From Parachlamydiales bacterium (lineage in GTDB: Bacteria > Chlamydiota > Chlamydiia > Chlamydiales > JABDDJ01): a stretch of DNA of 64,000 nt. The position numbers and the translations under genes were made by a program. This document shows, piece after piece, positions 52,976 to 62,493 of the stretch (its first letter is position 1; each line of letters begins with the position of its first letter). Under the pieces are notes generated by a model. That model saw nothing but the letters and a program-made list of their open reading frames with translations, made no database searches and was not told the DNA's origin. The DNA lies in contig JBAZCF010000002.1 in assembly GCA_041671045.1 (NCBI GenBank), positions 310,001 through 374,000 of the forward strand, read 5' to 3'.

Positions 52976-53330
52976 CTATCCGTAGATAGTTGGAAGAACC
53001 CTAAGCCTCTAGGGCTTGTCTAATGTAGAAAGCCCAAGAGTGACTCTTGGTCCTTCAAGTTCTAGCGTTCAGAGTTTTTGCTCTGAACGTTCAAGTTCAA
53101 ATTAATAATCTTCGTTAATCATCTCAAAGTGCGTGGTTTCGAGCTGCTAATGACTAAAGCCACCTCCTTCTCTGCTCTGTCGTTCCACTAGTATTAAGAT
53201 GGGTAAAGTAAAATGTTTACCTTACCTAGTTTTAGCATGTAACAATTTATAGCAAAAAATGCAAACAGTCAATTAATTTTTAGCTTGATAAGGAAGGATA
53301 AAGATAGAAATGCAAAGAAAAAGAATATTA
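52976..53330 (-). promoter_or_regulatory. Structured leader: four consecutive hairpins before the 66-residue ORF
   Basis: On the minus strand, in order: GTTCAGAG-loop-CTCTGAAC (about 53068-53091), CCAAGAG-TCA-CTCTTGG, CCCTA-loop-TAGGG, and CTATC-TACG-GATAG ending exactly at the ATG of 52775-52975. The final stem with a UACG tetraloop covers the place where a ribosome site should be. Upstream (53100-53330) is AT-rich with no gene. This could be a regulated 5' leader or an independent small RNA. It matches no riboswitch class I know. Confidence 0.5.
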
Positions 53331-53369
53331 TCCTGTGTCTCTATTTCTTGAGAAAATGGAGACACAGGA
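53331..53369 (-). terminator. Rho-independent terminator
   Basis: A 14-bp stem with one G-U pair (53331-53344 with 53356-53369) and an 11-base loop. On the minus strand it is followed by CTTTTTCTTTG. It ends the TPR-like gene at 53415. Confidence 0.85.
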
Positions 53370-53414
53370 CGCATAGAGGAGATAGTAACTAATGGGAAGT
53401 AGTTAATATCAAAT

Positions 53415-54083
53415 TTAGTTTTGTGAACTAATGAATTGCATTAAAGTTACATTTCCCATTGTAAATAAAGGAGATATAGCTTGAAAAGCAGGTTCATGCA
53501 AAGAATTTTTAAGACGCGACCATGCTTGACGGGCAATTTCTACATCCCCTAGGGATTTCTCTAGAAGTGCAGTCTGAAAAGAACTGAAAGCATACAATCC
53601 GCTGGTAGGAGAAGAGGCCTGAGTGATGGCATTGCCTTTTTCGATTGCTTTTTGTGTATTACCTTCAGAAAGGGCGATGGTTTGTTCAGCAAATTCTTTG
53701 TAAAGGTTAACGGAGGGATCAAAGTCCAACTTCAAAAAATTATTCGCGAAAGGAAGGGCTTGTTCTTTTTGTCCGGCGGCCAAGAGCAGCTGAGCAATGT
53801 CGCCATCATATTTTTGATGGAGTACAGGATATTTATCCATTAGGGCGCTGAGCTTGCTTAACTCTGACAGAGCTTCGTTCGCGGTATTAGGGCTGGAAAT
53901 GGCTTTTTTAAACACCGTATATTGGTTAGAAGCTATGATATAATCATTTTGTGTGGCGCCGCTTCCCAGCTGTGACCACAGCAAGAGTAAAAGTAGAGCG
54001 AAGGCTATGCCGCCTCCAATGAGATACTTTTTGTACTCGGCGAGCCATTCGCCTAAATAAAAATCATCGTGATGTTGTTTCAT
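53415..54083 (-). CDS. Membrane-anchored TPR-like protein
   Basis: 222 residues. A short cytoplasmic start (HHDDFYLGEWLAEYKKY), one membrane segment (LIGGGIAFALLLLLLWSQL), then a helical repeat region of paired helices as in YfgM/TPR-like envelope proteins (for example QKEQALPFANNFLKLD). Such proteins assist periplasmic protein handling, but I cannot assign a specific role. It is divergent from parB, the two starts lying within about 105 bp. Confidence 0.75.
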   Translation of the reverse strand: MKQHHDDFYLGEWLAEYKKYLIGGGIAFALLLLLLWSQLGSGATQNDYIIASNQYTVFKKAISSPNTANEALSELSKLSALMDKYPVLHQKYDGDIAQLLLAAGQKEQALPFANNFLKLDFDPSVNLYKEFAEQTIALSEGNTQKAIEKGNAITQASSPTSGLYAFSSFQTALLEKSLGDVEIARQAWSRLKNSLHEPAFQAISPLFTMGNVTLMQFISSQN

Positions 54084-54187
54084 AGCTTCCCTTGCATTTT
54101 GCTGGGATGATTGTTACCATTTGTTTCCTTTGTTGTAAAGACCATGAGTTTATTTTGATTGAAAAAGACATTTGTACATCTATCCGT

Positions 54188-54964
54188 ATGGTTAGGCTGG
54201 CTGATATCAAAGCCAATCCCCACCAGCCTCGCAAACAGTTCTGCGCGGAGGAGCTCAAAGATTTAGCTGCCTCCATAAAGCAAGTAGGCATTATTCATCC
54301 CCCTGCCGTGCAAAAAGATATGGAAGGGGATGGGTATATCCTGATAGCAGGCGAAAGAAGGGTGCGCGCTTCAGAACTGGCAGGGCTGGATATGATTCCT
54401 GTCGTAGTGCATACCGGAGATGCCGTTTATTCTGCCCAGGCAGCACTGATAGAGAATATCCAAAGAGTCGACTTGAATCCCATGGAAGTAGCTAAAGCTA
54501 TCAAAGAGCTGATGGAATTGCATGGGCATAGCCAAGACGAGCTGGCACAGATTTTAGGCAAAAAGAGGTCCACAGTTGCTAACTATTTGCGCCTTTTGGG
54601 CCTTCCACGCAATATTCAGCAGGCTACATCATCCGGAAGCATCACAATGGGACATGCAAAGGCTATTTTAGCTTTGGAAATAGAAGAACAGCAGCAGCTG
54701 CTGCTCGAGATAATTCTGCGTGACGGACTTTCCGTGAGACAAGCGGAGCAGGCAGCTCAACGCTTGGCCGAAAAAGATAAAAAGAAGCAGTTGGTTTTCC
54801 GGCCGCGCGATTTCTATTTAGAACATTTGGCGCGCCAGCTCGAAGAAAAATTGGGAACTAAAGTCATAGTGCAAGGAGCCGGCAAGAAAGGCAAGATCAC
54901 CATCGACTATTATTCACTAGATGATATCGACAGATTGCTCGCGTTATTGGGAATGAATGAATAG
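54188..54964 (+). CDS. parB: Chromosome partitioning protein ParB
   Basis: Binds parS sites and forms a CTP-dependent clamp for chromosome segregation. ParB core: RLADIKANPHQPRKQF, then LIAGERRVRASELAGL (the GERR CTP-binding motif), then ALIENIQRVDLNPMEVA, then the helix-turn-helix (HSQDELAQILGKKRSTVANYL), and a C-terminal dimerisation segment (GKITIDYYSLDDIDRLL). The start is uncertain: the ATG at 54188 leaves a very short N-terminus, while the frame is open back to 54092. The usual ParA-binding N-terminal extension is missing either way. No parA lies next to it in this window. Confidence 0.93.
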   Translation: MVRLADIKANPHQPRKQFCAEELKDLAASIKQVGIIHPPAVQKDMEGDGYILIAGERRVRASELAGLDMIPVVVHTGDAVYSAQAALIENIQRVDLNPMEVAKAIKELMELHGHSQDELAQILGKKRSTVANYLRLLGLPRNIQQATSSGSITMGHAKAILALEIEEQQQLLLEIILRDGLSVRQAEQAAQRLAEKDKKKQLVFRPRDFYLEHLARQLEEKLGTKVIVQGAGKKGKITIDYYSLDDIDRLLALLGMNE

Positions 54965-55076
54965 CCCTCCGATTTATTAGTAATAAAGAAATAACTTTAT
55001 CTATCTTATCCGTTTAGGATTGCTTCCCGTTTGAAAAAAATGTTTAATAACAGATTGTTTATCTAGTTATTAGGTG

Positions 55077-56213
55077 ATGATGGGCGTTGATCTTCTTGGA
55101 TGCATTGCTTCGCTATTCATAGCGGGGTTGGCCGTTCTCTCTGGGCTTTGGTTCAGAAATCAAACGAAGCCTACAGTGGCGCTATCTACACCTATTACAC
55201 AATCCGACTTAAACTATAAATTCTATTTAACTCCCTTCTTGTTCGGGGGGGCTTTCTTATGCATGCTCGTGGCCTTGGCAGATCCTTACTACAGCAAAGA
55301 AGTTAGCTTTAACAAAGCATCCCCCTTGCAGGAACAGGGAAAGCCCCCTCCTGTAGAAGGCATAGCCATTTACTTGGTTTTGGACCAGTCCGGATCGATG
55401 GAAGGAGAAGTGTTAAACAAAGGCGATAATGGCAAACGCTATCAAACGACCAAGCTGAAGTTGCTTAAAGGGATTACCGAAAAGTTCATCTTGGGAGATG
55501 ACGCTTTGAACATGCAGGGAAGGCCAAATGATCTCATGGGTATCGTGGGTTTTTCTAGAGGTGCGCAGGTAATTTCCCCTTTGACATTAGACCATAAAGA
55601 ATTGGTCAAAAGGCTGAAAAAATTCGATATTATGCGCGCGAATGACCAAGACGGCACTTCGATAGGGTATGCCATTTATAAGACTGCCAACCTCATACTT
55701 GCTACCCGGCATTTTGCGGAAGAGCTGATTGCGGAAGGCAAACCTGCGTATACTATCCAAAGCTATGCAATCATTCTTGTGACTGATGGGGTGCAAGAGA
55801 ATAACCCTTTGGATAAAGGGAAAAAATGGCGCAACATACCGATTGAAGAAGCTGCTAAATATGCGGCGGACAACAAAATACGCTTATATATCATCAATGT
55901 GGAACCTGAATTTGCATCGCCTAAATATGCTCTTTTACGTAAACACCTCGAGCAGGATACAGCTTTGACAGGCGGGCAGTTTTTCCTAGCGGGCGATTCC
56001 CGCACTTTAGGAGAAATCTATAAGGAAATTGAAGAATTGGAAAAAAGCGCTCTGCCATCTTCTCAGCTTAGCTACCTACAAGATAGTCCAGTGGAAAAGG
56101 TTCAAAAACGTTTGCAAGCTGCATATTTTGCACCGTGGCTGATGGCTGTTGCTGCACTCCTATTTCTTTCTGCCCTGGCCGTCGAAACTTTGGTGTTCAG
56201 GAGGGTCCCTTAA
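55077..56213 (+). CDS. batA: BatA-like VWA-domain membrane protein
   Basis: About 378 residues, with membrane segments at both ends and a von Willebrand A domain between. The metal-site motif is LDQSGSMEG, followed by IVGFSRGAQVISPLT and the ILVTDGVQENNP strand. Several near starts (GTG 55074, ATG 55077, ATG 55080) follow TTAGG. The stop overlaps the next start (TAATG). Bat proteins form an envelope complex linked to aerotolerance and stress in Bacteroidetes, Leptospira and others. First gene of a five-gene operon. Confidence 0.9.
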   Translation: MMGVDLLGCIASLFIAGLAVLSGLWFRNQTKPTVALSTPITQSDLNYKFYLTPFLFGGAFLCMLVALADPYYSKEVSFNKASPLQEQGKPPPVEGIAIYLVLDQSGSMEGEVLNKGDNGKRYQTTKLKLLKGITEKFILGDDALNMQGRPNDLMGIVGFSRGAQVISPLTLDHKELVKRLKKFDIMRANDQDGTSIGYAIYKTANLILATRHFAEELIAEGKPAYTIQSYAIILVTDGVQENNPLDKGKKWRNIPIEEAAKYAADNKIRLYIINVEPEFASPKYALLRKHLEQDTALTGGQFFLAGDSRTLGEIYKEIEELEKSALPSSQLSYLQDSPVEKVQKRLQAAYFAPWLMAVAALLFLSALAVETLVFRRVP

Positions 56214-57241
56214 TGATTTATTGGGAAAATGCCTATTGGGCTGTGCTGCTGCTCCTGCTCCCGCTCATCTGGACTATGCGCTGGCGGCTATCTACATATC
56301 GGTCTCAAGTTTTAGAGCATCTGCCGATCACCGTCAGGCCCCGCTCTCCGGTCATATACCTTTTAAAAACAGTTCTTCTATCTATCGTATGGCTTGGCTT
56401 GACCGTTGCTTTGATGGGCCCTATGGGTAATCCGCGCGCTATCGATGAAAGTAGGGACGAACCTGTAAAAGGATTGCGCCAAACTCCTCAGGACGTGGTT
56501 TTCCTTATCGACGCCTCTGCCTCGATGGCTACGCATGATGGAAGAGGGAAAAATACCCGTTTGGACGAAGCGAAGGGATTAACGGAGTTGATCATTGAAC
56601 AATTACAGGGGCAGAATGTGGCGTTGTATGCCTTTACTTCTGAATTGACACCCTTAGCCCCTGCTACACCGGATTATCTGTTCACTATTCTTACATTGAG
56701 AGCGCTTAAAATTAATGAAGGGGATTCTTCCGGCACACAACTGTCCGCTGCTTTGACAGCGCTGTCCAATGAATATAAGGAGGATTCAAAAGATAAAAAA
56801 CACTCGTTAGTGATCCTTACCGATGGGGGAGATAACTCTTCTAACCTACAGAAAATCAGCGAAGAACTAATGAAATTACGTAAAATGGACTGGGAGATAT
56901 TTTTTGTCGGCGTCGGCTCCTTAAAAGGGGATACCGTCCCCAATGTGACATATAAAGGTCAGCCGGTGAACTCGAAATTGGAGGAAGAGTGGCTTAAGAA
57001 AATTGCTGCCGAAAGGGGGCAATACTACTCAGCAAATAGGATGAATGCTTTAAATCTTTCCAAAGTCATAGGCGGTCAGATCCTTAGTTCTAATAAGCGT
57101 ACCGGTCAACAAGAAATTGACAGCAAGCCACAGCAATATATTTATGACCGTTATTTTCAATGGCCTTTAACTGCTGCCCTATTTGCCCTATTGTTTTATT
57201 TTGTCCTACCTGATGTGGATGTACGGAAGGAAGAACAATGA
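56213..57241 (+). CDS. batB: BatB-like VWA-domain membrane protein
   Basis: 342 residues from MIYWEN (56213), with GGAGGG upstream; longer frames lie in batA. Two N-terminal membrane segments, then the VWA domain: LIDASASMATHDGRG (D-x-S-x-S metal site), YAFTSELTPLAPATPD, VILTDGGDNSSN; and a C-terminal membrane segment. The second VWA partner of the Bat complex. It overlaps the TPR gene by 4 bp (ATGA). Confidence 0.9.
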   Translation: MIYWENAYWAVLLLLLPLIWTMRWRLSTYRSQVLEHLPITVRPRSPVIYLLKTVLLSIVWLGLTVALMGPMGNPRAIDESRDEPVKGLRQTPQDVVFLIDASASMATHDGRGKNTRLDEAKGLTELIIEQLQGQNVALYAFTSELTPLAPATPDYLFTILTLRALKINEGDSSGTQLSAALTALSNEYKEDSKDKKHSLVILTDGGDNSSNLQKISEELMKLRKMDWEIFFVGVGSLKGDTVPNVTYKGQPVNSKLEEEWLKKIAAERGQYYSANRMNALNLSKVIGGQILSSNKRTGQQEIDSKPQQYIYDRYFQWPLTAALFALLFYFVLPDVDVRKEEQ

Positions 57242-58974
57242 AGGCTTATTTGATTGGGCTGCTCCTTCTCCCTTCTATAGCATGGAATTTCTCCTGTAAG
57301 GCTGCACCCTCTACTTTTGAGGAGGCGCGCATCTACTATGAAGCGGAGGATTACGATGCTTCTGAAAATGCCTATACACAGCTTTTAACCACTTCTCCAG
57401 CTCCATCAGATCAAGCGATTGCCCGTTATGGGCTAGGCCTATCGTACGCCACAAAAAAACAGTGGGGGGATGCGTCGTCGGAATTCCGATTAGCCCTAGC
57501 TCTCAGCGGCCTACAACCTGCGCTCAAGAGGGATATTCAGATTGCCCTCTCCGAGGTTCTCATCCACCAAGCTATCTCTAGCAGCAAAGATCCTGCCCTC
57601 CTTGCCTATGCCTTGGATCTATTGGCTGAGGCGCGCAGAATTTACGACGAAGCAGGAGAAACTAACTGTCTGCTATGGAAAAGCCAAGGAGGCACTGTCT
57701 GTCCATTGAATAGCTATGAGACGCCTCTATTAAAATGGCTAAATAGTGTGGAAGCAGAGGTTTCTGTCTTAAGGCAGGAGTCCATCCTCCATCCAGCATC
57801 CCTGCTGGAAGCTCTTTGGCAATCGCAATTAGCCCTGACATCTTTCAACGAAGACCTTAAGCTATTAAAAGACCTGCAAAGCAATACGGGTTTGCTTAAA
57901 AAATACGAACAGAAATTCTCGGAAAACGTCAGCCTTTTTTATAGCTTGTTGGAAAACGCTTCTATCCATGTCCCGCAAAAAATGCGTCCTTCTTATGATT
58001 TCTTTAGAGAAAATATCCGCCAATTTCAGGCAAGCATCGCTTCCAATTCCCTGTCAGCAGCTGAAAATGCCTTGGTAAACAGCGACCAGACAATGGAAAA
58101 ATGGATGGAGGCTGTATTTCCTGACAAAGCCGATATCGGAGCGCTTTTACAGCTAATGGCGTTTTATGAGATGGCATTAAGGGGTAAAATTATTCCTGAA
58201 AATATTGTCAAAAGTATCCTTAAAGTTTTTGAAAGCGGAAAAATTAAAGGCGATCCCAAAGCTCAGTCAGCCCAAAAGTATTCAGAGATGGCATTACAAG
58301 CAATGCAAGAAGGAAAACCCGCAGCTGCCCGCATTTTTCTGGAAGCCGCATATATCCTCACTTCAGGATCCATCCTTAAATCTGAAACACCTCTCCGAAA
58401 AGCTAGCGATATCCTCATCTTGGCCATGGCGTTGGAACGGAATACGACCAAACTAACACGAATGTTAGCCGCTGCCCAGCGGGATCTGTCTGAAGAGAAA
58501 TCTGTTCTCGTAGACGTCATAGAACCTGCACAGCAAGAGGTCATTGGATTGATGGCGCAATTTCCCGCATATGCATTAAAGGAACAACGCTCAGGTTTTA
58601 AAGGAACCAAAGAAATTCCCGGCCGTTGCCAACATAAACCGTGGGATCGCGTCATGCCATTATTCTATTCTGCCTGGGCTGCCGCAGACAAAGCCCAAGG
58701 AAAAAACTATATTAGGATTTTACAACACCAAGAGCGGAACCTGGCTAATTTAAGTGAGGCATTAAGAATATTATTGGAACCTATTGCAGAGGGGAATGAT
58801 TCGTGTTATACGAAAAGACCACCAAGCAAGAAGCCGGAACCCTCACCCAGCGCACCGGAAAAGAGCTCGCCTGAACCTATTGAGAATGTAATGAGGCAAA
58901 TCCAGATGATGGAACAAGACGATAAAATAGAGAAACCCCAAAGTGTCATGAAAATTGGTGAAAAGCCATGGTGA
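57238..58974 (+). CDS. TPR protein of the Bat operon (BatC position)
   Basis: 578 residues with a signal peptide (LIGLLLLPSIAWNFSCKAA; a Cys near the cleavage region might make it a lipoprotein, but the lipobox is weak). The N-terminal 120 residues contain TPRs (FEEARIYYEAEDYDASENAY, then WGDASSEFRLAL). A long helical body follows, with a Pro/Ser/Lys-rich C-terminal linker (KKPEPSPSAPEKS). It sits where BatC-like TPR proteins occur but is much longer than usual. It overlaps batD by 7 bp. Confidence 0.82.
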   Translation: MKAYLIGLLLLPSIAWNFSCKAAPSTFEEARIYYEAEDYDASENAYTQLLTTSPAPSDQAIARYGLGLSYATKKQWGDASSEFRLALALSGLQPALKRDIQIALSEVLIHQAISSSKDPALLAYALDLLAEARRIYDEAGETNCLLWKSQGGTVCPLNSYETPLLKWLNSVEAEVSVLRQESILHPASLLEALWQSQLALTSFNEDLKLLKDLQSNTGLLKKYEQKFSENVSLFYSLLENASIHVPQKMRPSYDFFRENIRQFQASIASNSLSAAENALVNSDQTMEKWMEAVFPDKADIGALLQLMAFYEMALRGKIIPENIVKSILKVFESGKIKGDPKAQSAQKYSEMALQAMQEGKPAAARIFLEAAYILTSGSILKSETPLRKASDILILAMALERNTTKLTRMLAAAQRDLSEEKSVLVDVIEPAQQEVIGLMAQFPAYALKEQRSGFKGTKEIPGRCQHKPWDRVMPLFYSAWAAADKAQGKNYIRILQHQERNLANLSEALRILLEPIAEGNDSCYTKRPPSKKPEPSPSAPEKSSPEPIENVMRQIQMMEQDDKIEKPQSVMKIGEKPW

Positions 58975-60689
58975 GGTTATTTCTAAGAGTATTACTCGTA
59001 GCCATCCTATCTCTCTTGCCTGCAGGACTGCAGGCTGTCTTGGTCAAAGTTGAGCTTGATAAGAATACACTTAAAGCAGGACAAGAAATCCAGGGCACAC
59101 TGAATATTCAACATCAACCCTCCGAAAAAATAAATTCCTCTGCTATTAAAATTGGCGATACCCCTCTAAAAGTTACCCAAGTCTCCGAAGAAACAAATGG
59201 GGGGATACAGACAACTCGATATATTTTTAACCTTCCCGCCAAAGAACACGGCCTTCAACTTCTTCCTTCTATCTCTATTCCCGTGGGCGGTATAGCCTAC
59301 GAAACTGTTTCACAAAGCTATTTGGTGAATGGCAATTCAGCGCCTGCCACCGCAACCACTACCTATGGAAAAGCCGCAGCGGATTCTGTTTGGCTGAAGT
59401 TAGAGACTTTCATCGATGGAAAATCCACCCTCTTTCCAGGCCAGCGCACTGTCATAGGTTATCGCTACATCTTTAATGGTAACATCCAATTGAGTGAGGA
59501 AGTTCTCCCTCTTCTTGAAGCCGAGGGCTTTAAAAAAGTGGGCGATCCTATCATCAAAGACTATAAAGAAAAGAAATATGCCGTCCGACAGATCTTTCAG
59601 GAAATTGAAGCTATCTCTCCAGGCGACTACCAATTTGCAGAATCTTCTGTTTCCGGTTTTATCTACCAGTTTGATGCTGCAGGTAATCCTCTACCACAAG
59701 AGAAAATCCTTGCTACTGCCCCGCCTATGATTATCAAAGTCCTCGCTTTTCCCGGAAATCCCCCCACTTCTTTTAATGGCGCCATAGGCAACTATACCTT
59801 TGCAGTCAGACTTCTCAATCTTCCGGAACTTTCTGTAGGGGATAAGGTGACTCTATCTCTAGAAATAACCGGAAAAGGTAACCTGGATGATGTACCTATG
59901 CCGGAAGTCTGCTGCCAGCCGGGATTCAGCGGGAAATTCCAACAAAGCGATATCCCTCCTGTAGGTATTGTCAAAGGTAGCAGTAAAGCATTCGTCGTTG
60001 ATCTCCGCCCATTGAGTGATAAGATAACTGAAATCCCTCCCGTGGAATTCAGCTTCTATAATCCCGATACTCAGAAATACAGCACTCTGCGCAGCATTCC
60101 TATTCCCATCACCGTCCATCCTGCAGACTCTCCTTTCAACCAAGCCCTTCAAGATGCAGAAGCAGACTCTCTCAGCCCTACCCCGGCCGATACGGCTCCC
60201 GCAGCAAACTCTAGCTCCACCCCAGCCTCCGGTATTGAAATCTCCGGCAACTCTGCCCTCTATCATTCTGACCTAAGCGACCGCGCTTTCGGATCCTGGT
60301 GGGTACTCTTTATCATTCCCATAGGTGCATTCTTCCTGTGGATGCTCAACCATCTGAAAAAGATGGACAAGGAAATACAACAAGCAAAAACTGAAAACTC
60401 TAGCCAGGATTGGTTGGAATTGGCTTACAAAAACCAAGAGGACCCCTCCAAACTATACCATTCTATCGAAAGAGCACTCATTGGCATATTAAAAGAGAAA
60501 GGTATAATACCTAATGAGAACATCACTCCACACGATTTACCTCGCGAAGGAGTGAGCGGGGACGTACAAGCCTTTTTAAACAGTATCGAAGAAAAACGTT
60601 TTACAGGGCATAAGTCTCTTTCATCCAAAGAGATTTTAACCGAAACAACTAAGCTATATGATGACATAAAATTACACATAACGTCTTGA
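58968..60689 (+). CDS. batD: BatD-like envelope protein
   Basis: 573 residues: signal peptide (LFLRVLLVAILSLLPAGLQA), a chain of beta-sandwich domains (KVELDKNTLKAGQEIQGTL at the start, typical of BatD), a Pro/Ser/Ala-rich linker (about 400-430), one membrane segment (WWVLFIIPIGAFFLWML, about 445-462) and a cytoplasmic helical tail. The order matches BatD of the oxygen-tolerance family. Co-translated with its neighbours (overlap upstream, 7 bp to batE). Confidence 0.9.
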   Translation: MVRLFLRVLLVAILSLLPAGLQAVLVKVELDKNTLKAGQEIQGTLNIQHQPSEKINSSAIKIGDTPLKVTQVSEETNGGIQTTRYIFNLPAKEHGLQLLPSISIPVGGIAYETVSQSYLVNGNSAPATATTTYGKAAADSVWLKLETFIDGKSTLFPGQRTVIGYRYIFNGNIQLSEEVLPLLEAEGFKKVGDPIIKDYKEKKYAVRQIFQEIEAISPGDYQFAESSVSGFIYQFDAAGNPLPQEKILATAPPMIIKVLAFPGNPPTSFNGAIGNYTFAVRLLNLPELSVGDKVTLSLEITGKGNLDDVPMPEVCCQPGFSGKFQQSDIPPVGIVKGSSKAFVVDLRPLSDKITEIPPVEFSFYNPDTQKYSTLRSIPIPITVHPADSPFNQALQDAEADSLSPTPADTAPAANSSSTPASGIEISGNSALYHSDLSDRAFGSWWVLFIIPIGAFFLWMLNHLKKMDKEIQQAKTENSSQDWLELAYKNQEDPSKLYHSIERALIGILKEKGIIPNENITPHDLPREGVSGDVQAFLNSIEEKRFTGHKSLSSKEILTETTKLYDDIKLHITS

Positions 60690-60696
60690 GGTGTAC

Positions 60697-61506
60697 ATGA
60701 GTCCACGAAATGTGCAGGCATTGGTCCTTTGGTGTCTTGTGTTAGCCCTGGGTTTTGTAATCATTGCCTCTCTTCTGTCCGGACAAGGCGAGGGACGGCA
60801 CATTGAAGCCTATAGAAGTTACCAGAAAGCAGAACGCTCACAAGTTTCTGCAGAAAGGGAAGAACATTTTAATAAGTCCCTTATGCTCTATAAACACCTA
60901 GAAGACGACTACCAAACTTCGCACGGCAACGGCAAACTGCAGTACAATATCGCCAATACTTACTTCCAATTAGGGCAATATCCCTCCGCCGTCCTCTATT
61001 ACCAGAAAGCTCTCAAGTTGGATCCATGGAATGATCAGGCTTGGGCCAATCTACAGGTAGCCTTGAAAAAACTGCAAATCTCCAATGCCGACGCACGTCC
61101 CTGGTGGCAATCTATTTTCAGCCCCTCTCTGGGAATTCCTGAAACACAAAGATTACAGATGTTCTTTGCTCTAGCTCTAGCAGCAATACTCTTCGCTGCT
61201 TTTTATATATGGAAGGAAATAGAGAAGTTTAAATCCTACGCATGGATTGCAAGTTCCCTTGCTTTTGCCGTCTTGGTAAGCCTCGTCCTTACTCACTTCT
61301 CTGAGCCTGCAGAAGCTATTGTACTACGACCCTCCGATGTGTATAGAGACGCCGGCAAACAATACGCTAAAGTCCAAAGTAATCCTTTACCCGAAGGTGT
61401 AAAGCTGCAAATCATTGAACTTACGGATGAAGGCCGCTGGGCTAAAGTGCGTACTCCTGAGGGGGTGCAGGGATTTGTCCCTATTGACCGCATTGGCATC
61501 ATTTAG
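60697..61506 (+). CDS. batE: BatE-like TPR/SH3 protein
   Basis: 269 residues from the ATG at 60697 (GAGGTG upstream). An N-terminal membrane segment (VLWCLVLALGFVIIASLL), then TPRs (LQYNIANTYFQLGQYPSAVLYYQKALKLDPW), two further membrane segments, and a C-terminal bacterial SH3 domain (YAKVQSNPLPEGVKLQII, then GRWAKVRTPEGVQGFVP). This TPR-membrane-SH3 order is the BatE plan. Last gene of the operon. Confidence 0.9.
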   Translation: MSPRNVQALVLWCLVLALGFVIIASLLSGQGEGRHIEAYRSYQKAERSQVSAEREEHFNKSLMLYKHLEDDYQTSHGNGKLQYNIANTYFQLGQYPSAVLYYQKALKLDPWNDQAWANLQVALKKLQISNADARPWWQSIFSPSLGIPETQRLQMFFALALAAILFAAFYIWKEIEKFKSYAWIASSLAFAVLVSLVLTHFSEPAEAIVLRPSDVYRDAGKQYAKVQSNPLPEGVKLQIIELTDEGRWAKVRTPEGVQGFVPIDRIGII

Positions 61507-61545
61507 TAATAATAAAATCATTAGTAACAATTCTTAGGTTCCCTA

Positions 61546-62493
61546 GTGTTCGCAGCAGCTTCCATCGTCGTCTCTCCTATTAATAATGATTTATTTAGTA
61601 AACGTACTTTTGTAGGACTCTGCATTGGCGCCTGTGTATACGCAGCTGTTGCAAATAAATATCTTCACTATGTTTCCGACGCTTACATCTTCCATCGCAA
61701 CCCGGAAAATATTTTCTATAAATTTGCTGGAGAATGGATAATTTGGGATTACGAAAATAAATCCGCTATCTCCAACGCAAGTGTATGGTTTGTAGCCCTC
61801 ATTGCCGATAGTTCACGTTGTTTAGAACAAAGTGTCCGTGTTCCTAACGCTCTTGAAGAGCTTTATCGCTCTGCAACAGGATATAATTCTCTCTGTAAAG
61901 AAAGAACTAAGCTTTGTACTAAAAATTTCACTTGGATCCCTCATTCAACTAAAGCTTCAATTTATAGCCACAGCAGCCGTATTTATAACTTTATGCGAAA
62001 CCAAATGTACCGCACTGTGACAGTGATCAATGAGATGATCTGTCTTGCCGCATTCATCGGAGATTTTCTTTCCACTTTCATGTGGACCCCGGAATCCACT
62101 TCACGCAATGCATCCCGCATCCTGATCAACTTGGCCGAAGCAAAAAAACGGCTGATTAATGATACAGAGGGAACAGTGGAAATGCTTAAGAAAAACCGCC
62201 CTATGATGGAGAAGTTATTCTCATCCAGCCATGCTCCTATCGATCTTGATACCTACTATAGCTGGATCGGACCCTGCGCAAAATCCATATCGATAGGAAA
62301 CTCTATCCTAGCTCCTGTTGCCCCCCTTTTCAATAAACTGACAGATATATGTGTTGCCGGCGTCACCATCTTCGCCCAAAGCTTCGGCTTCGATGTAAGC
62401 TCGCCCCATCGCACCGGTACATCTGAAAAAGGCTCCCCTTTCAGAAATTTAAACGGCTTTATTTTAAAACCACAAAAACTAAATTTTAAATGA
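61546..62493 (+). CDS. Uncharacterised protein with N-terminal hydrophobic segment
   Basis: 315 residues from a GTG after TTAGGTTCCC. An N-terminal hydrophobic segment (FVGLCIGACVYAAVANKYL), a second weaker one near residue 160 (MICLAAFIGDFLSTFMW) and one near 260-285. The rest is helical with many Ser and Asn. No family recognised. The stop overlaps the glycosyltransferase start by 4 bp. It could be a lineage-specific membrane protein; an Inc role is not supported by a clean bilobed segment. Confidence 0.7.
   Translation: MFAAASIVVSPINNDLFSKRTFVGLCIGACVYAAVANKYLHYVSDAYIFHRNPENIFYKFAGEWIIWDYENKSAISNASVWFVALIADSSRCLEQSVRVPNALEELYRSATGYNSLCKERTKLCTKNFTWIPHSTKASIYSHSSRIYNFMRNQMYRTVTVINEMICLAAFIGDFLSTFMWTPESTSRNASRILINLAEAKKRLINDTEGTVEMLKKNRPMMEKLFSSSHAPIDLDTYYSWIGPCAKSISIGNSILAPVAPLFNKLTDICVAGVTIFAQSFGFDVSSPHRTGTSEKGSPFRNLNGFILKPQKLNFK

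Noticed and set aside
53068..53091. The hairpin GTTCAGAG...CTCTGAAC with nearby TTCAAGTTC was considered as part of a tRNA.
   Set aside because: No acceptor stem or anticodon arm can be built around it.
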